From: an uncultured Devosia sp.
GTDB lineage: Bacteria; Pseudomonadota; Alphaproteobacteria; Rhizobiales; Devosiaceae
Length of the DNA: 64,000 nucleotides
Assembly: GCF_946479885.1 (NCBI RefSeq)
Contig: NZ_CAMLHM010000006.1
Location: 1-64,000 of the forward strand
Reading direction: 5' to 3'
This document shows, in pieces, positions 26,833-36,415 of the stretch. How positions within the stretch are numbered: the first letter of the stretch is position 1; each line of letters begins with the position of its first letter. Under the pieces are notes generated by a model. It saw nothing but the letters and a program-made list of their open reading frames with translations. It was not told where the DNA came from and searched no databases. The translations under genes and the position numbers were made by a program.

Positions 26833-27734
26833 ACGACAAGCCCAAGCGGATCAAGCGCCCCATTTCCGGCTGGGTGGTGCTCAACAAGCCCTATGACATG
26901 ACCTCCACCCAGGCGGTGGGCAAGGTGCGCTGGCTGTTTGGCGCCGCCAAGGCCGGCCATGCCGGTACGCTCGACCCGCTGGCAACAGGTATCCTGCCGA
27001 TCGCCCTGGGCGAGGCCACCAAGGCCGTGCCCCAGGTGCAGGACGGCACCAAGATCTATCGCTTCGCCATAAAGTGGGGCAGCGCCACCACCACCGATGA
27101 CGCCGAGGGCAGCGTCGTGGCGACCTCCGATATCCGGCCGGACCAGGCGGCGCTCGAAGCCGTTCTCCCCCAGTTCACCGGCACCATCTGGCAGCGCCCG
27201 CCGATCTTTTCGGCCCTCAAGGTCGATGGCGAACGCGCCTATGACCTGGCGCGGGCTGGCGAAGTCGTGGAATTGCAGCCGCGTCAGATCGATGTCGACG
27301 CCATCGAGCTCATCGAGCATGGCAGCGAGCAGTCGGTGCTCGAAGTCACCTGCGGCAAGGGCACCTATGTGCGCTCGCTGGCGCGCGACATCGCCGAGAC
27401 GCTGGGCACGCGCGGCCATGTCAGCGTGCTGCATCGCGCCGCGGTGGGGCCGTTCCACGATCAGGACGCCCTGAGCATCGACCAGCTCGAGGCCCTGCCG
27501 ATGGAAGAGCGCGACGCTCTGCTCAAGCCCGTCGCCTCCGGCTTTTCCGACCTGCCCGAGATCCGCCTCGATCCGCAACAGGCCACGGCCGTCCGCCACG
27601 GCAATGCGGTGCTGCTGACCGGCGCCGGTTCACCGGTCTCGCTCGAGGAATGTTGGGTCAGCTTCAAGGGCGAAGTGCTCGCCACCGGCTGGGTCGAATT
27701 CGGCCAGTTCAAATGCCGCCGGGTTTTCAACTAG
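26829..27734 (+). CDS. truB: tRNA pseudouridine-55 synthase
   Basis: 301 residues. The catalytic Asp49 is in AGHAGTLDPLATGILPIALG, and IYRFAIKWG and the GTYVRSLARDIAE motif follow. It makes pseudouridine 55 in the T-loop of tRNAs. It starts at GTG 26829, overlapping rbfA by 4 bases, so the two are translationally coupled as is common in bacteria. Confidence 0.96.
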   Translation: MNDKPKRIKRPISGWVVLNKPYDMTSTQAVGKVRWLFGAAKAGHAGTLDPLATGILPIALGEATKAVPQVQDGTKIYRFAIKWGSATTTDDAEGSVVATSDIRPDQAALEAVLPQFTGTIWQRPPIFSALKVDGERAYDLARAGEVVELQPRQIDVDAIELIEHGSEQSVLEVTCGKGTYVRSLARDIAETLGTRGHVSVLHRAAVGPFHDQDALSIDQLEALPMEERDALLKPVASGFSDLPEIRLDPQQATAVRHGNAVLLTGAGSPVSLEECWVSFKGEVLATGWVEFGQFKCRRVFN

Positions 27735-27820
27735 ACGGGCTGTGGGGCTAGGGCCGGGCGGCGCCTCCACACGCCATGACTTTGCCCCCTTGTTCCATTG
27801 AGTGCTAGAACGCACAAAAC

Positions 27821-27826
27821 AGGAGG
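27821..27826 (+). promoter_or_regulatory. Strong ribosome binding site that decides the TTG start of the GH3 gene
   Basis: A perfect AGGAGG lies 7 bases before TTG 27834. No in-frame ATG lies at a suitable distance. Confidence 0.8.
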
Positions 27827-27833
27827 ATGCCTT

Positions 27834-29507
27834 TTGGCCCCGATCGACCTTTCCGCCGCCCCGTTCAACCTCGATGACGAGGCCATGGCCTGGGTCGCTG
27901 CGACGCGTGATGCCTTCACGCCGCGGGACAAGCTGTCCCAGCTCTTCGTGCTGCTGGAGCGCGGTTCTCCCGCCGAGGCGGCGGAAAGCGTCCGCACCTT
28001 CCGACCCGGCGGCATCACCCGCATCTATTCGGACGATCTCGATGCCGAGATCGAGCTGGCGCGTGACCTGGGCACGCTGAGTGCAGTGCCGCTGCTGGTC
28101 AGCGCCGATCTCGAAGGCAGCCGCATGAGCCTGCCCTTCGGCACGCCAGTGCCCAATCCGCTGGGCCTGGCGGCGGTCGACGATGTCGAAGCCACCTCGG
28201 CCATCTCCACCATCATGGCGCGCGAGGCCCATGCCGTCGGGCTCAACTGGAGCTTTACCCCGGTCATCGACATCAACGCCGCCTGGCGCAGCGCCATTGT
28301 CGGCACCCGCTCCTATGGCAGCGACATGGACAAGGTCGAGCGCCACGCGCTGGCCCAGATCGCGGCCTTCCAGGCCAATGGCGTCGCTGCCACCGTCAAG
28401 CACTGGCCCGGCGAGGGCTATGACGATCGCGACCAGCATCTGGTGACCACGGTCAATCCGCTCTCCATGCCGGAATGGGAAGCCAGCTTCGGCCGGCTCT
28501 ACCGCAAGGCCATCGCCTCGGGCGTCCTGAGCATCATGTCCGCCCATATCGCCTTGCCCGCCTTCGTGCGCGCCATCGATCCCGATGCCGGCGCCGAGGC
28601 CTACCGGCCGGCCTCGCTCAGCGAGCTGCTGAACCAGGATCTGCTGCGCCGCGAACTGGGCTTCAATGGCCTCATCGTCTCCGATGCCACCCCGATGGCC
28701 GGCATGGGCGATTGGGGTCCGCGCGACGAGGTGCTGCCCGAGGTCATCATCTCAGGCTGCGACGTGATCCTGTTCTCCGACGATCCCAATGGTGACCTGA
28801 TGCGGCTGGTCAAGGCCGTCGCCGATGGCCGGCTGAGCCAGGATCGGGTCGACGATGCGGTGACGCGCGTCCTGGCACTGAAGGCCGCGCTGGGCCTGCA
28901 CAAGGCCGACCGGCCCGAACCCAATCTCGATGCCGCGCGCAACGTCGTGGGCACCGAGGAAAACCGGCTGATCGCCCAGGGCGTCACGGCGCGGGTGCCG
29001 ACGCTGGTCAAGGACATCAAGAACCTGCTGCCGCTCTCCCCGGCCAAGACCAAGCGCGTGCTGGTCTATTCGGGCGGCGTGATCCTGCCCTTCGTGCCCC
29101 ATCCGCTGCCGCTCAGCCTGCCGAAACGGCTGGAAGAGGAAGGCTTCGAGGTCACCGTCTATGAGGCCGGCATGGAGGTCAGCCCGCGCAATTTCGACCT
29201 GGTGCTCTATCTCTTCGCCGAGGAAACCGTGCTCACCCGCAGTCGCATCTTCCTCGACTGGACCAAGCTGACCGGCTCGGTGTTCGGCGCCATGCACCGG
29301 CTCTGGCACGACACCCCGACGCTGATGGTGTCGTTCGGTTACCCCTATTACCTCTACGACGCCCCGCGCGTACCCGCCTATGTCAACGTCTATGGCTCGA
29401 GCGAAAGCCTGCAGGCCGCCGCCCTCGAATGCCTCATGGGCCGTCAGGCCTTCGCCGGCCAAAGCCCGGTCGACCCCTTCGTGGGCAGCGAGCAGGGGAA
29501 ATATTGA
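27834..29507 (+). CDS. Glycoside hydrolase family 3, beta-N-acetylhexosaminidase-like
   Basis: 557 residues: an N-terminal (beta/alpha)8 GH3 domain with LLVSADLEGSRMSLPFG, the catalytic-loop motif VKHWPGEGYDDRDQH (NagZ-type KHFPGHG...H with Glu and Trp changes) and the nucleophile Asp in GLIVSDATPMAGMG. It is followed by a C-terminal alpha/beta domain of about 190 residues. NagZ-like enzymes release GlcNAc from muropeptides or chitin fragments; the extra domain and absence of a signal peptide fit cytosolic GH3 hexosaminidases. Start is TTG behind a perfect AGGAGG. Substrate is not certain. Confidence 0.85.
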   Translation: MAPIDLSAAPFNLDDEAMAWVAATRDAFTPRDKLSQLFVLLERGSPAEAAESVRTFRPGGITRIYSDDLDAEIELARDLGTLSAVPLLVSADLEGSRMSLPFGTPVPNPLGLAAVDDVEATSAISTIMAREAHAVGLNWSFTPVIDINAAWRSAIVGTRSYGSDMDKVERHALAQIAAFQANGVAATVKHWPGEGYDDRDQHLVTTVNPLSMPEWEASFGRLYRKAIASGVLSIMSAHIALPAFVRAIDPDAGAEAYRPASLSELLNQDLLRRELGFNGLIVSDATPMAGMGDWGPRDEVLPEVIISGCDVILFSDDPNGDLMRLVKAVADGRLSQDRVDDAVTRVLALKAALGLHKADRPEPNLDAARNVVGTEENRLIAQGVTARVPTLVKDIKNLLPLSPAKTKRVLVYSGGVILPFVPHPLPLSLPKRLEEEGFEVTVYEAGMEVSPRNFDLVLYLFAEETVLTRSRIFLDWTKLTGSVFGAMHRLWHDTPTLMVSFGYPYYLYDAPRVPAYVNVYGSSESLQAAALECLMGRQAFAGQSPVDPFVGSEQGKY

Positions 29508-29533
29508 GGGGCTCCAGGGGATACTGTGTGGCT

Positions 29534-29645
29534 CCCGTCACCCCACCCTCAATCCCTCCCCATCAAGGGGAGGGAGGCGCCAGCTCCGATGCCGGTGTTC
29601 ATCGTCTCCCTCCCCCTTGTGGGGAGGGATCAAGGGTGGGGGTGA
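29534..29645. repeat. Inverted palindromic doublet
   Basis: Left ACCCTCAATCCCTCCCCATC with AAGGGGAGGGAGG; right CTCCCTCCCCCTTGTGGGGA with GGGATCAAGGGTGGGGGTG. The right copy is nearly identical to the left copy of the doublet at 31079, across folC. Confidence 0.85.
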
Positions 29646-29691
29646 GTCAGGAACACCGAGCTTGGGGCCTTCGGGAACGCATCCACCAAAC

Positions 29692-30987
29692 TCAATCCGG
29701 CGGCGTCCCATTCCGCGCCAGCACGTCACCCGCCAGATACAGCGACCCGCAGATCAGCACGCGGGCATTGGGCACCTCGGCTGCGGCCTTGAGCGCGCTG
29801 ATCACCGAACGCATCGGCCGGGCCTCAAAGCCCGCCTTGCGCGCCTCAGCGGCAATATAGGCGGCCTTGTGCGCATTGGCCTCGCCAGGAATGCCCAGCG
29901 TCAGCACCTGGCTGGCCATGCCGGCGAACGGCGCCAGCACGGCCGCGGGCGCCCTGGTATTCATCAGACCCATGATCAGCACCAGCGGCGCCGGGCGGGC
30001 CTTGTCGAGGTCGCGCAGCGCCGTCGCCACCGCCGCCGCGCCATGCGCATTGTGGATGCCGTCGAGCCAGAGCTCGGCGCCCGGTCCCAGCAGGTTGCGC
30101 AGCGGTCCGGTCTGCAGCGGCGTCATGCGGGCCGGCCAGGTCACCTGGCGCAGCCCGCGGGCGAACGCCTGCTCGTCGACCGGCAGGCCGAAATGCCGCG
30201 CCGCCGCGATGGCCAAAGCCGCATTGTCGAATTGGTGGGCGCCCAAGAGGGCCGGGGGCGGCAGGTCGAGCAGCCCGTCTTCGTCCTGGTAGACCAGCCT
30301 GCCATCCTGCTGCGCGCCGTGGAAGTCCTCGCCCTGCCAGAGTGGGCCAATGCCCAGCCGGCGCGCCGCACGGTCCAGCACCGCCCGGCCTTCATCCTGC
30401 TGGATGCCGATGACCGCCTTGCTGCCGCGCTTGAAAATGCCGGCCTTTTCCCCGGCAATCTTGGCGATCGTATTGCCGAGAAACGCCTGGTGGTCGAGAT
30501 CGACCGGGGTGATGATCACGCCCAGCGGCTGGCGCACGACATTGGTCGTGTCATAGGTGCCGCCCATGCCGGTTTCGAGCAGCAGGTAATCGGCCTCGGT
30601 CTCCGCGAACAGCATGAAGGCGGCGGCGGTGGTGATCTCGAAAAAGGTCATCGGCTTATGGGCGTTGACCGTCTCGACCCGCTCCAGCGCGGCATTGAGC
30701 CGCCGCGTCTCGACCAGCTTCCCCGCCAGCCTTATGCGTTCGTTGAAATGCACCAGGTGCGGCGAGTTATAGACATGCACGCGCTTGCCGGACGCCTCTA
30801 GAAAGGCGCGCAGATAGGCGATGGTCGAGCCCTTGGCATTGGTGCCGGCGACATGGATCACCGGGGGCAGACGCTCATGCGGGTTACCCAGCGCCGCCAG
30901 CAGCGGCAGGATGCGGTCGAGGCTGAGATCGATCAGCTTGGGATGCAGCGCCGACAGGCGCTTGAGAATGGCATCGGTGCGGGACAT
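29692..30987 (-). CDS. folC: Bifunctional dihydrofolate synthase / folylpolyglutamate synthase
   Basis: 431 residues of the Mur-ligase superfamily: P-loop VIHVAGTNAKGSTIAYLRAF, NSPHLVHFNERIR, TFFEITTAAAFMLFAE, LETGMGGTYDTTN and DGIHNAHGAAAVATALRDL. It ligates glutamate to dihydropteroate and tetrahydrofolate. In many alphaproteobacteria folC directly follows accD; here a chemoreceptor gene and a repeat doublet lie between them. Confidence 0.95.
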   Translation of the reverse strand: MSRTDAILKRLSALHPKLIDLSLDRILPLLAALGNPHERLPPVIHVAGTNAKGSTIAYLRAFLEASGKRVHVYNSPHLVHFNERIRLAGKLVETRRLNAALERVETVNAHKPMTFFEITTAAAFMLFAETEADYLLLETGMGGTYDTTNVVRQPLGVIITPVDLDHQAFLGNTIAKIAGEKAGIFKRGSKAVIGIQQDEGRAVLDRAARRLGIGPLWQGEDFHGAQQDGRLVYQDEDGLLDLPPPALLGAHQFDNAALAIAAARHFGLPVDEQAFARGLRQVTWPARMTPLQTGPLRNLLGPGAELWLDGIHNAHGAAAVATALRDLDKARPAPLVLIMGLMNTRAPAAVLAPFAGMASQVLTLGIPGEANAHKAAYIAAEARKAGFEARPMRSVISALKAAAEVPNARVLICGSLYLAGDVLARNGTPPD

Positions 30988-31078
30988 GGAGACTCGGGGC
31001 CGCTGGTCAAGGCCGATGAGTTAGCGCCGAACGCGATCGGGCTCAATGGGGACGATAGAGCTCTCGAAGGATCAGTCG

Positions 31079-31223
31079 TCTCCCTCCCCCTTGTGGGGAG
31101 GGATCAAGGGTGGGGGTGGGCCACAAACGCAGGACTCGTGGAGAGATACCCCCACCCGGCTCGATTACGGACTTAGCAAACGCTAAGTCCTATCTCGCTT
31201 CCCTCCCTACAAGGGGGAGGGTA
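31079..31223. repeat. Inverted palindromic doublet with central hairpin
   Basis: Facing copies CTCCCTCCCCCTTGTGGGGA (left) and CCCTCCCTACAAGGGGGAGG (right). Between them a perfect 9-bp hairpin, GGACTTAGC AAAC GCTAAGTCC, lies at 31169-31190. Confidence 0.85.
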
Positions 31224-31246
31224 ACCGACTGATGATCTTGTGACGC

Positions 31247-33760
31247 CTAGAACTCGGCCCAGTCCTTGTCCACGGCGGCATTGCCACGGCGCAGATAGCT
31301 GCCGGCGACCGCCTTGAGCTTGTCCTGCATGCCGCGAATGCCACCGGCGGCCGGTGCTGGCGCCGGGGCGGCAGCGCGGGACGGAGCCTTGCGGGTCGCC
31401 GTCTCGTCGATGGTGAAGACGTCGACGATATGGTCGAGCTCGGTGGCCTGGGCCTCGGTCTGCTCGATGGCGGCATTGGTCTCTTCGACCAGCGCGGCAT
31501 TGTGCTGGGTCATCTCGTCCATGGTGCGGACGGCGATATTGACTTCGTCGATGGCGCTGGCCTGGCTGCGGCTATCGCGCGAGATGGCTTCCAGCGCCGC
31601 GGTATTGTCGCGGATGGAGCCGAGCATGCCCGACAGCTTGGCGGCGGCATCGGCCACCAGGCGCGAACCACCCTTGACCTCGTTGGCGCTCTGCTCGATC
31701 AGCACCTTGACGTCAGCCGAAGCGCTGGCGGCGGATTGCGCCAGGCGCCGCACTTCCACGGCCACCACGGCAAAGCCCTTGCCGGCGTCGCCCGCGCGAG
31801 CCGCTTCCACCGACGCGTTCAGCGCCAGCAGGTTGGTCTGGAAGGCGATATCGTCGATCAGCCCGATAATATTGGAAATCTTGCCCGATGAGGCCGTGAT
31901 GCGGTCCATGGCGTCGGTGGCCTGGGTCATGACGCGGCCGCCCTCTTCGGCGGTCTCGGAAACCGCCTTGGCCTGCTTGCTGGCCGCCTCGGCCTTGGCC
32001 GCATTCTGCAGCACGGTGGCCGCGAGCTGCTCCATGGTCGCCGAGGTCTCCTCGATCGTCGCGGCCTGGCGCGTCGTGCGTTCGGAGAGGTCATTGGCGC
32101 CCGACAGGATTTCGCCCGTGGCGGTCTTCAGTGCGCTCGAGGTCTGGCGCAGCTGGCCGACGATCTCGCCGAGCTTCTCGGCCACCGCATTGGTGTCGTT
32201 CTTGAGCCGGGCAAACGCGCCCTCATAATCGCCCCGCACCCGGCGGGTGAGGTTGGTATCGGCCAGGGCCGACAGCACTTCGCCGGTCTCGCCCAGGCCG
32301 CGATCGACCGTCTCGACCAGCGAATTGACCGAGCGGGCGAGCGTATTGAGCTCGGCATCGGCGAATTCGGCCTCGACGCGCTTGGTGAAATCGCCGGCAA
32401 TGGCGGCATCGACCACATCGCCAAAGGCGCGCTGCAGGCTTTCCATCATGCGGGCGCGCTCGGCCTGGTTGGCCAGCACCTGCGCGGCTTCCGCCTCGGT
32501 CATCTGTGCCACCTTCTGGCCGTTCTCGCGGAACACTTCCACGGCGCGGGCCATGGCGCCCAGCTCGTCGGTGCGGCCGGCGCCGCGCACTTCGACTTCG
32601 AGGTCGCCCTTGGCCAGGGCATCCATGGTGTCGGTGAGGCGGGTAATGGGCTTGGTAATGGTGCGCGAGAACAACAGGCCCAGCGCGGCGACGACGGCCA
32701 ACAGGCCCGCGCCGATACCCAGCATCATGTTGCGCATGTTGGCGACGGGGGCCAGCACCTCGTCGGTCGCCATCACGGCGACGGCCGCCCAGGGCTGGCC
32801 GCGCGTTGCGATGGGCGCGGCGGCGACCAGCATGTCGGTGGCGCGATAGGCGCTGGTCTCGCCATTATTGGCCCTGCCGGCCAGGGCCGCGTCGAGCACG
32901 GGGCCGGCAAACGGGGTCAGCATGGCGTCATTGGCTTCCGTGAAGGTGGAATCGCTGCGCAGCAGGCCATCGGGGCCGACCACCAGCACTTCGCCGGTTT
33001 CGCCCAGCCCGGTGCGATCGCCGATGACGGCGTCGAGCCGTTCGGAGGGCAGCTGGATAGCCAGCACGCCGACCTTGCGGCCCTGCGCGTTGAACACGGG
33101 TTTGGCAAAAAAGCTCGCCGGCAGGCCGCCGGCCGCCTGGTAGGGCGCGAAATCGGCGAACACCAGGTCATCGGGGTTCTCGATGGCCGCAGCCTGCTGG
33201 AACACCTGGCCCAGGCTCGAGGCGGCCAGCGGCCCGCCCTCGGCAAAGCTGGTGCCGAAATCCTCGGCCTTGTTGACCGAATAGACCATGAAGCCCTTGA
33301 GGTCGAACAGGTACAGGTCGCGATAGCCGCGGGCCGCGATCTGGCGGCGGAAAATGGGGTGGAACCGGGTATGGGTCACGTCATAGGTGCCGGTGGTGCC
33401 CAGCGTTTCGAGCGCAGCCAGATTGTCCTTGTTGGGATTGTCGTCGACGAACAGCTTGCGCACCTCGGCGGTCGGATCGACCTTGAAGGTCAGCCAGGCG
33501 CCACCGAAATCGCGCAGCGCCTGCACGCTGGCTTCCGAGCGCGAGGTAGCGACCAGGTCGTCTTCCACCGATTTGAGATAGGTCGAAACGGCCGCGGCCC
33601 GCTCGCTGGCGAGCGTCGTGAGATTGGTTTCCGCCGAGGTGCGCAGCGCCTGGCTGCCGATCAGGTAACTGGCCGTTCCCACCCCGAGACTGACCAGCAG
33701 GGCTGATCCGAGCAGGGCCAGCGGCAGCTTGCGGGCGATCGGCATGGAGAACTTGAACAT
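31247..33760 (-). CDS. Methyl-accepting chemotaxis protein with Cache-type sensor and CheR-docking tail
   Basis: 837 residues: TM1 near residues 9-31, a periplasmic sensor of about 290 residues with Cache-like features, and TM2 ([20 protein letters not shown]). HAMP segments then lead to a full signalling domain with the hairpin tip of the [21 protein letters not shown] region. The extreme C-terminus DWAEF fits the x-W-x-x-F pentapeptide that tethers CheR/CheB. An Ala/Pro linker precedes it. AGGTGAG lies upstream of ATG 33760. No che genes are in the window, so it acts with a cluster elsewhere. Ligand unknown. Confidence 0.92.
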   Translation of the reverse strand: MFKFSMPIARKLPLALLGSALLVSLGVGTASYLIGSQALRTSAETNLTTLASERAAAVSTYLKSVEDDLVATSRSEASVQALRDFGGAWLTFKVDPTAEVRKLFVDDNPNKDNLAALETLGTTGTYDVTHTRFHPIFRRQIAARGYRDLYLFDLKGFMVYSVNKAEDFGTSFAEGGPLAASSLGQVFQQAAAIENPDDLVFADFAPYQAAGGLPASFFAKPVFNAQGRKVGVLAIQLPSERLDAVIGDRTGLGETGEVLVVGPDGLLRSDSTFTEANDAMLTPFAGPVLDAALAGRANNGETSAYRATDMLVAAAPIATRGQPWAAVAVMATDEVLAPVANMRNMMLGIGAGLLAVVAALGLLFSRTITKPITRLTDTMDALAKGDLEVEVRGAGRTDELGAMARAVEVFRENGQKVAQMTEAEAAQVLANQAERARMMESLQRAFGDVVDAAIAGDFTKRVEAEFADAELNTLARSVNSLVETVDRGLGETGEVLSALADTNLTRRVRGDYEGAFARLKNDTNAVAEKLGEIVGQLRQTSSALKTATGEILSGANDLSERTTRQAATIEETSATMEQLAATVLQNAAKAEAASKQAKAVSETAEEGGRVMTQATDAMDRITASSGKISNIIGLIDDIAFQTNLLALNASVEAARAGDAGKGFAVVAVEVRRLAQSAASASADVKVLIEQSANEVKGGSRLVADAAAKLSGMLGSIRDNTAALEAISRDSRSQASAIDEVNIAVRTMDEMTQHNAALVEETNAAIEQTEAQATELDHIVDVFTIDETATRKAPSRAAAPAPAPAAGGIRGMQDKLKAVAGSYLRRGNAAVDKDWAEF

Positions 33761-33854
33761 CGGACTCACCTGAGCGGAATGGCGGCCGAAATGCTCCGGC
33801 CGTCCCAAATTTCCGCAAACTCTAGCGAGTCGTCCTTAAGTGCGGGTAAAGGCC

Positions 33855-34829
33855 CTACTCGGCATGCGCGGCGCTGACCGGGGGCAGGTCGCCGTCATCG
33901 CCTTCGGCCGCCACTGCCGCGTCGCGCAGGCTGGTGCGGGCCACCGTGGGGGCCGTGCTGGTCAGGGCGCCCGAGGCTTCCACCTTGGTCAGGATCGCCG
34001 ACAGCGAGCCGATGGTCGAGCGCAGGTTGTGGCGATGCACCACCATGTCGACCATGCCATGCTCATAGAGATATTCCGAGCGCTGGAAGCCCTTGGGCAG
34101 CTTCTCGCGGATGGTCTGCTCGATGACGCGGGCGCCGGCAAAGCCGATCTGCGCTCCGGGCTCGGCCAGGTGCACATCGCCCAGCATGGCATAGGAGGCC
34201 GTGACGCCGCCCGTGGTGGGATTGGTCAGCACCACGAAGAACGGCAGGCCGGCTTCGCGCAGGCGCAGTACGGCGACGGTGGTGCGCGGCATCTGCATCA
34301 GGCTCAGCACGCCCTCCTGCATGCGCGCGCCGCCCGAGGCGACGAACAGCACGAAGGCTGTCTTGCGGGCAACGGCGGTTTCAAGGCCGGTAATGATGCC
34401 CTGGCCGGCGGCCATGCCCAGCGAGCCGCCCATGAAGTCGAAGTCCTGGATCGCGACGGTGACGTCGCGCTCGAACAGCTTGCCGGTGGCAACGATGACG
34501 GAATCGTCGAACCCGGTCTTGGCCCGGTTCTCCTTGAGGCGGTCGGGATAGCGCTTCTGGTCGCGGAATTTCAGCGGATCGACCGGTACGGACGGCACCG
34601 GCACCAGCTCATAGGCGCCGTTGTCGAGGAAGGTCTTGAGCCGGTCTGCCGGCTTGATCTTCATGTGATAGCCCGAATTGGGCACCACCCACTGATTGGC
34701 TTCCAGATCGCGGTAGAACACCATCTCGCCCGATTCCGGATCCTTGACCCAGAGATTCTCGGCGATGGTCGGCTTGGCGCCGAGCATCGAGCGGATTTTC
34801 GGACGGACGAAATTATCGATCCAGTTCAT
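33855..34829 (-). CDS. accD: Acetyl-CoA carboxylase carboxyltransferase subunit beta, lacking zinc-ribbon cysteines
   Basis: 324 residues. The start [60 protein letters not shown] and [20 protein letters not shown] identify AccD. The N-terminal zinc ribbon of E. coli AccD has four Cys. Here the corresponding region ([20 protein letters not shown]) has none, and I see no cysteine anywhere in the protein. With AccA it transfers carboxyl from biotin to acetyl-CoA. It lies downstream of trpA on the same strand, the usual alphaproteobacterial order. Confidence 0.95.
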   Translation of the reverse strand: MNWIDNFVRPKIRSMLGAKPTIAENLWVKDPESGEMVFYRDLEANQWVVPNSGYHMKIKPADRLKTFLDNGAYELVPVPSVPVDPLKFRDQKRYPDRLKENRAKTGFDDSVIVATGKLFERDVTVAIQDFDFMGGSLGMAAGQGIITGLETAVARKTAFVLFVASGGARMQEGVLSLMQMPRTTVAVLRLREAGLPFFVVLTNPTTGGVTASYAMLGDVHLAEPGAQIGFAGARVIEQTIREKLPKGFQRSEYLYEHGMVDMVVHRHNLRSTIGSLSAILTKVEASGALTSTAPTVARTSLRDAAVAAEGDDGDLPPVSAAHAE

Positions 34830-34944
34830 GGCAAGCCTCGCGCGGTGACTGGGGCGTCACCTAAGCCGTGATTGTGGCAAATGTTATCAGGGTGAGGGTA
34901 GGAGGGCAAAGGCTGGGGCTCTTTGTCCCCAGCCCCTCAGTCGA

Positions 34945-34970
34945 CACCTCGCCCTTGTGGGGAGGGGGCA
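34945..34970. repeat. Solo, degenerate palindromic repeat
   Basis: A single half of the family (CACCTCGCCCTTGTGGGGAG) in the 156-base trpA-accD gap, without a facing partner. The rest of that gap shows nothing recognisable. Confidence 0.55.
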
Positions 34971-34985
34971 GACCGAGGTGCGGCG

Positions 34986-35807
34986 TCAGCCCCGTGCCCG
35001 CTTAACTCCGCCGGCAATGTCGGCCACCAGGTCGCGCACCGCGGCGACCGTGCGGTCGGTGGCCTTGCCATCCACCAGCGACTTGCCGACTGCGTCGACC
35101 AAGACCGTGCCGATGACGATGCCATCGGCATGCTTGCCGATTTCCTCAGCATCCTCGGCTGTCTTGATGCCGAAGCCGACGGCCACCGGCAGGTCGGTAT
35201 GGCTCTTGATGCGCGCCACGGCCTCGCCGACGGCGCCGCGCGACTTGATGACAGCGCCGGTAATGCCGGTCATCGACACGTAATAGACAAAGCCCGACGT
35301 GTTCTTGAGCACGGCCGGCAGGCGCTTGTCGTCGGTGGTGGGTGTGGTCAGGCGAATGAAGTTGAGCCCGGCCTTGAGCGCGGGAATGCAGAGTTCATCA
35401 TCTTCCTCGGGCGGCAGGTCGACGATGATCAGCCCGTCGACACCGGCATCCTTGGCCGCGGCCAGGAACTTGTCGACGCCGAAAATGTAGATCGGGTTGT
35501 AGTAGCCCATCAGCACGATGGGCGTGGTTTCGTCCTTGCGGCGGAAATCCTCCACCATGCCCAGCACGCCGCGCAGTGTCATGCCACCGGCCAGCGAGCG
35601 CTGTCCGCCCAGCTGGATCGCCACGCCATCGGCCATCGGGTCGGAAAACGGCATGCCGAATTCGATGATGTCCGACCCGGCCTGGGGCAGGGCCTCCATG
35701 ATCGCCTGGCTGGTGGCGAGGTCCGGGTCACCGGCCATGACATAGGTGACCAGAGCCGGCCGGTTGGCCGCCTTGGCTTCGGCGAAACGCTTTTCGATAC
35801 GCGACAT
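34986..35807 (-). CDS. trpA: Tryptophan synthase alpha subunit
   Basis: 273 residues. Both catalytic acids are present: Glu in [17 protein letters not shown] and the Asp of the same block. [16 protein letters not shown] and [15 protein letters not shown] are typical TrpA. It splits indole-3-glycerol phosphate, passing indole to TrpB. It lies 72 bases downstream of an unrelated secreted-protein gene that separates it from trpB, an unusual arrangement. Confidence 0.96.
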   Translation of the reverse strand: MSRIEKRFAEAKAANRPALVTYVMAGDPDLATSQAIMEALPQAGSDIIEFGMPFSDPMADGVAIQLGGQRSLAGGMTLRGVLGMVEDFRRKDETTPIVLMGYYNPIYIFGVDKFLAAAKDAGVDGLIIVDLPPEEDDELCIPALKAGLNFIRLTTPTTDDKRLPAVLKNTSGFVYYVSMTGITGAVIKSRGAVGEAVARIKSHTDLPVAVGFGIKTAEDAEEIGKHADGIVIGTVLVDAVGKSLVDGKATDRTVAAVRDLVADIAGGVKRARG

Positions 35808-35879
35808 GAGCGGAGGTTCCCCTATCCGGTTGGGGTTTATGGGCGTGAGGGGATGGCTGTCAATTCCGATGGTGCCGCA

Positions 35880-36413
35880 TTAGCCCTTGCTCTTGGTCGG
35901 GCTGCGGCCTTCGCATTCGCCTAGCACCGCGCCGATGGAAATCGCCGCGCTGTCATTGGAAAAGCTCGAGACGACGTCCTTGTCGCCCAGGCGGTAGCCG
36001 ACCTGGATCGTAGCCTTGGCGCCGAGCACATACTCGGCCAGGCCCATCGCCTCGCCGGCATCAAGCAGCATGCGCATTTCGTCGCCCTCGCCCCGGTCAT
36101 GGGGCTGCAAGGTCGCCGGGAACGGATCGAATGCCCCGCCATCGGCGCCTACCAGCAGCGCGGTCGGCAGTTCGTCGAGCACGGCATCCGGGGGGACGAC
36201 GAAGCCGGTGTCGAACATTGCCGCCAGGCCATCAGGCGTACAGACGATCGACAGCATCGGTATTGGGTCGTCCTGCTCGTTGAAGGCGTTGGCGCCCATG
36301 CCGATCCGCTCGCCGGTCGCGACATCGCGGCTCACAAAGGTCATCCAGGCCTGCGCCGGCGCGACCCCCGCCACCAGCAGGCCGGCAATCACGACGACCC
36401 GGCCCGCGCCCAT
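35880..36413 (-). CDS. Hypothetical exported protein inserted between trpB and trpA
   Basis: 177 residues with an N-terminal signal peptide (VVVIAGLLVAGVAPAQAW). The mature part starts MTFVSRDVATGERIGMGANA and has two cysteines (IVCTPDGLAAMFDTG and GECEGRS near the end), which may form a disulfide. I do not recognise the family. It starts 2 bases after the trpB stop and is therefore co-transcribed with the tryptophan synthase genes. No functional link is evident; a trailing or inserted gene is the simplest reading. Confidence 0.75.
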   Translation of the reverse strand: MGAGRVVVIAGLLVAGVAPAQAWMTFVSRDVATGERIGMGANAFNEQDDPIPMLSIVCTPDGLAAMFDTGFVVPPDAVLDELPTALLVGADGGAFDPFPATLQPHDRGEGDEMRMLLDAGEAMGLAEYVLGAKATIQVGYRLGDKDVVSSFSNDSAAISIGAVLGECEGRSPTKSKG

Positions 36414-36415
36414 GG

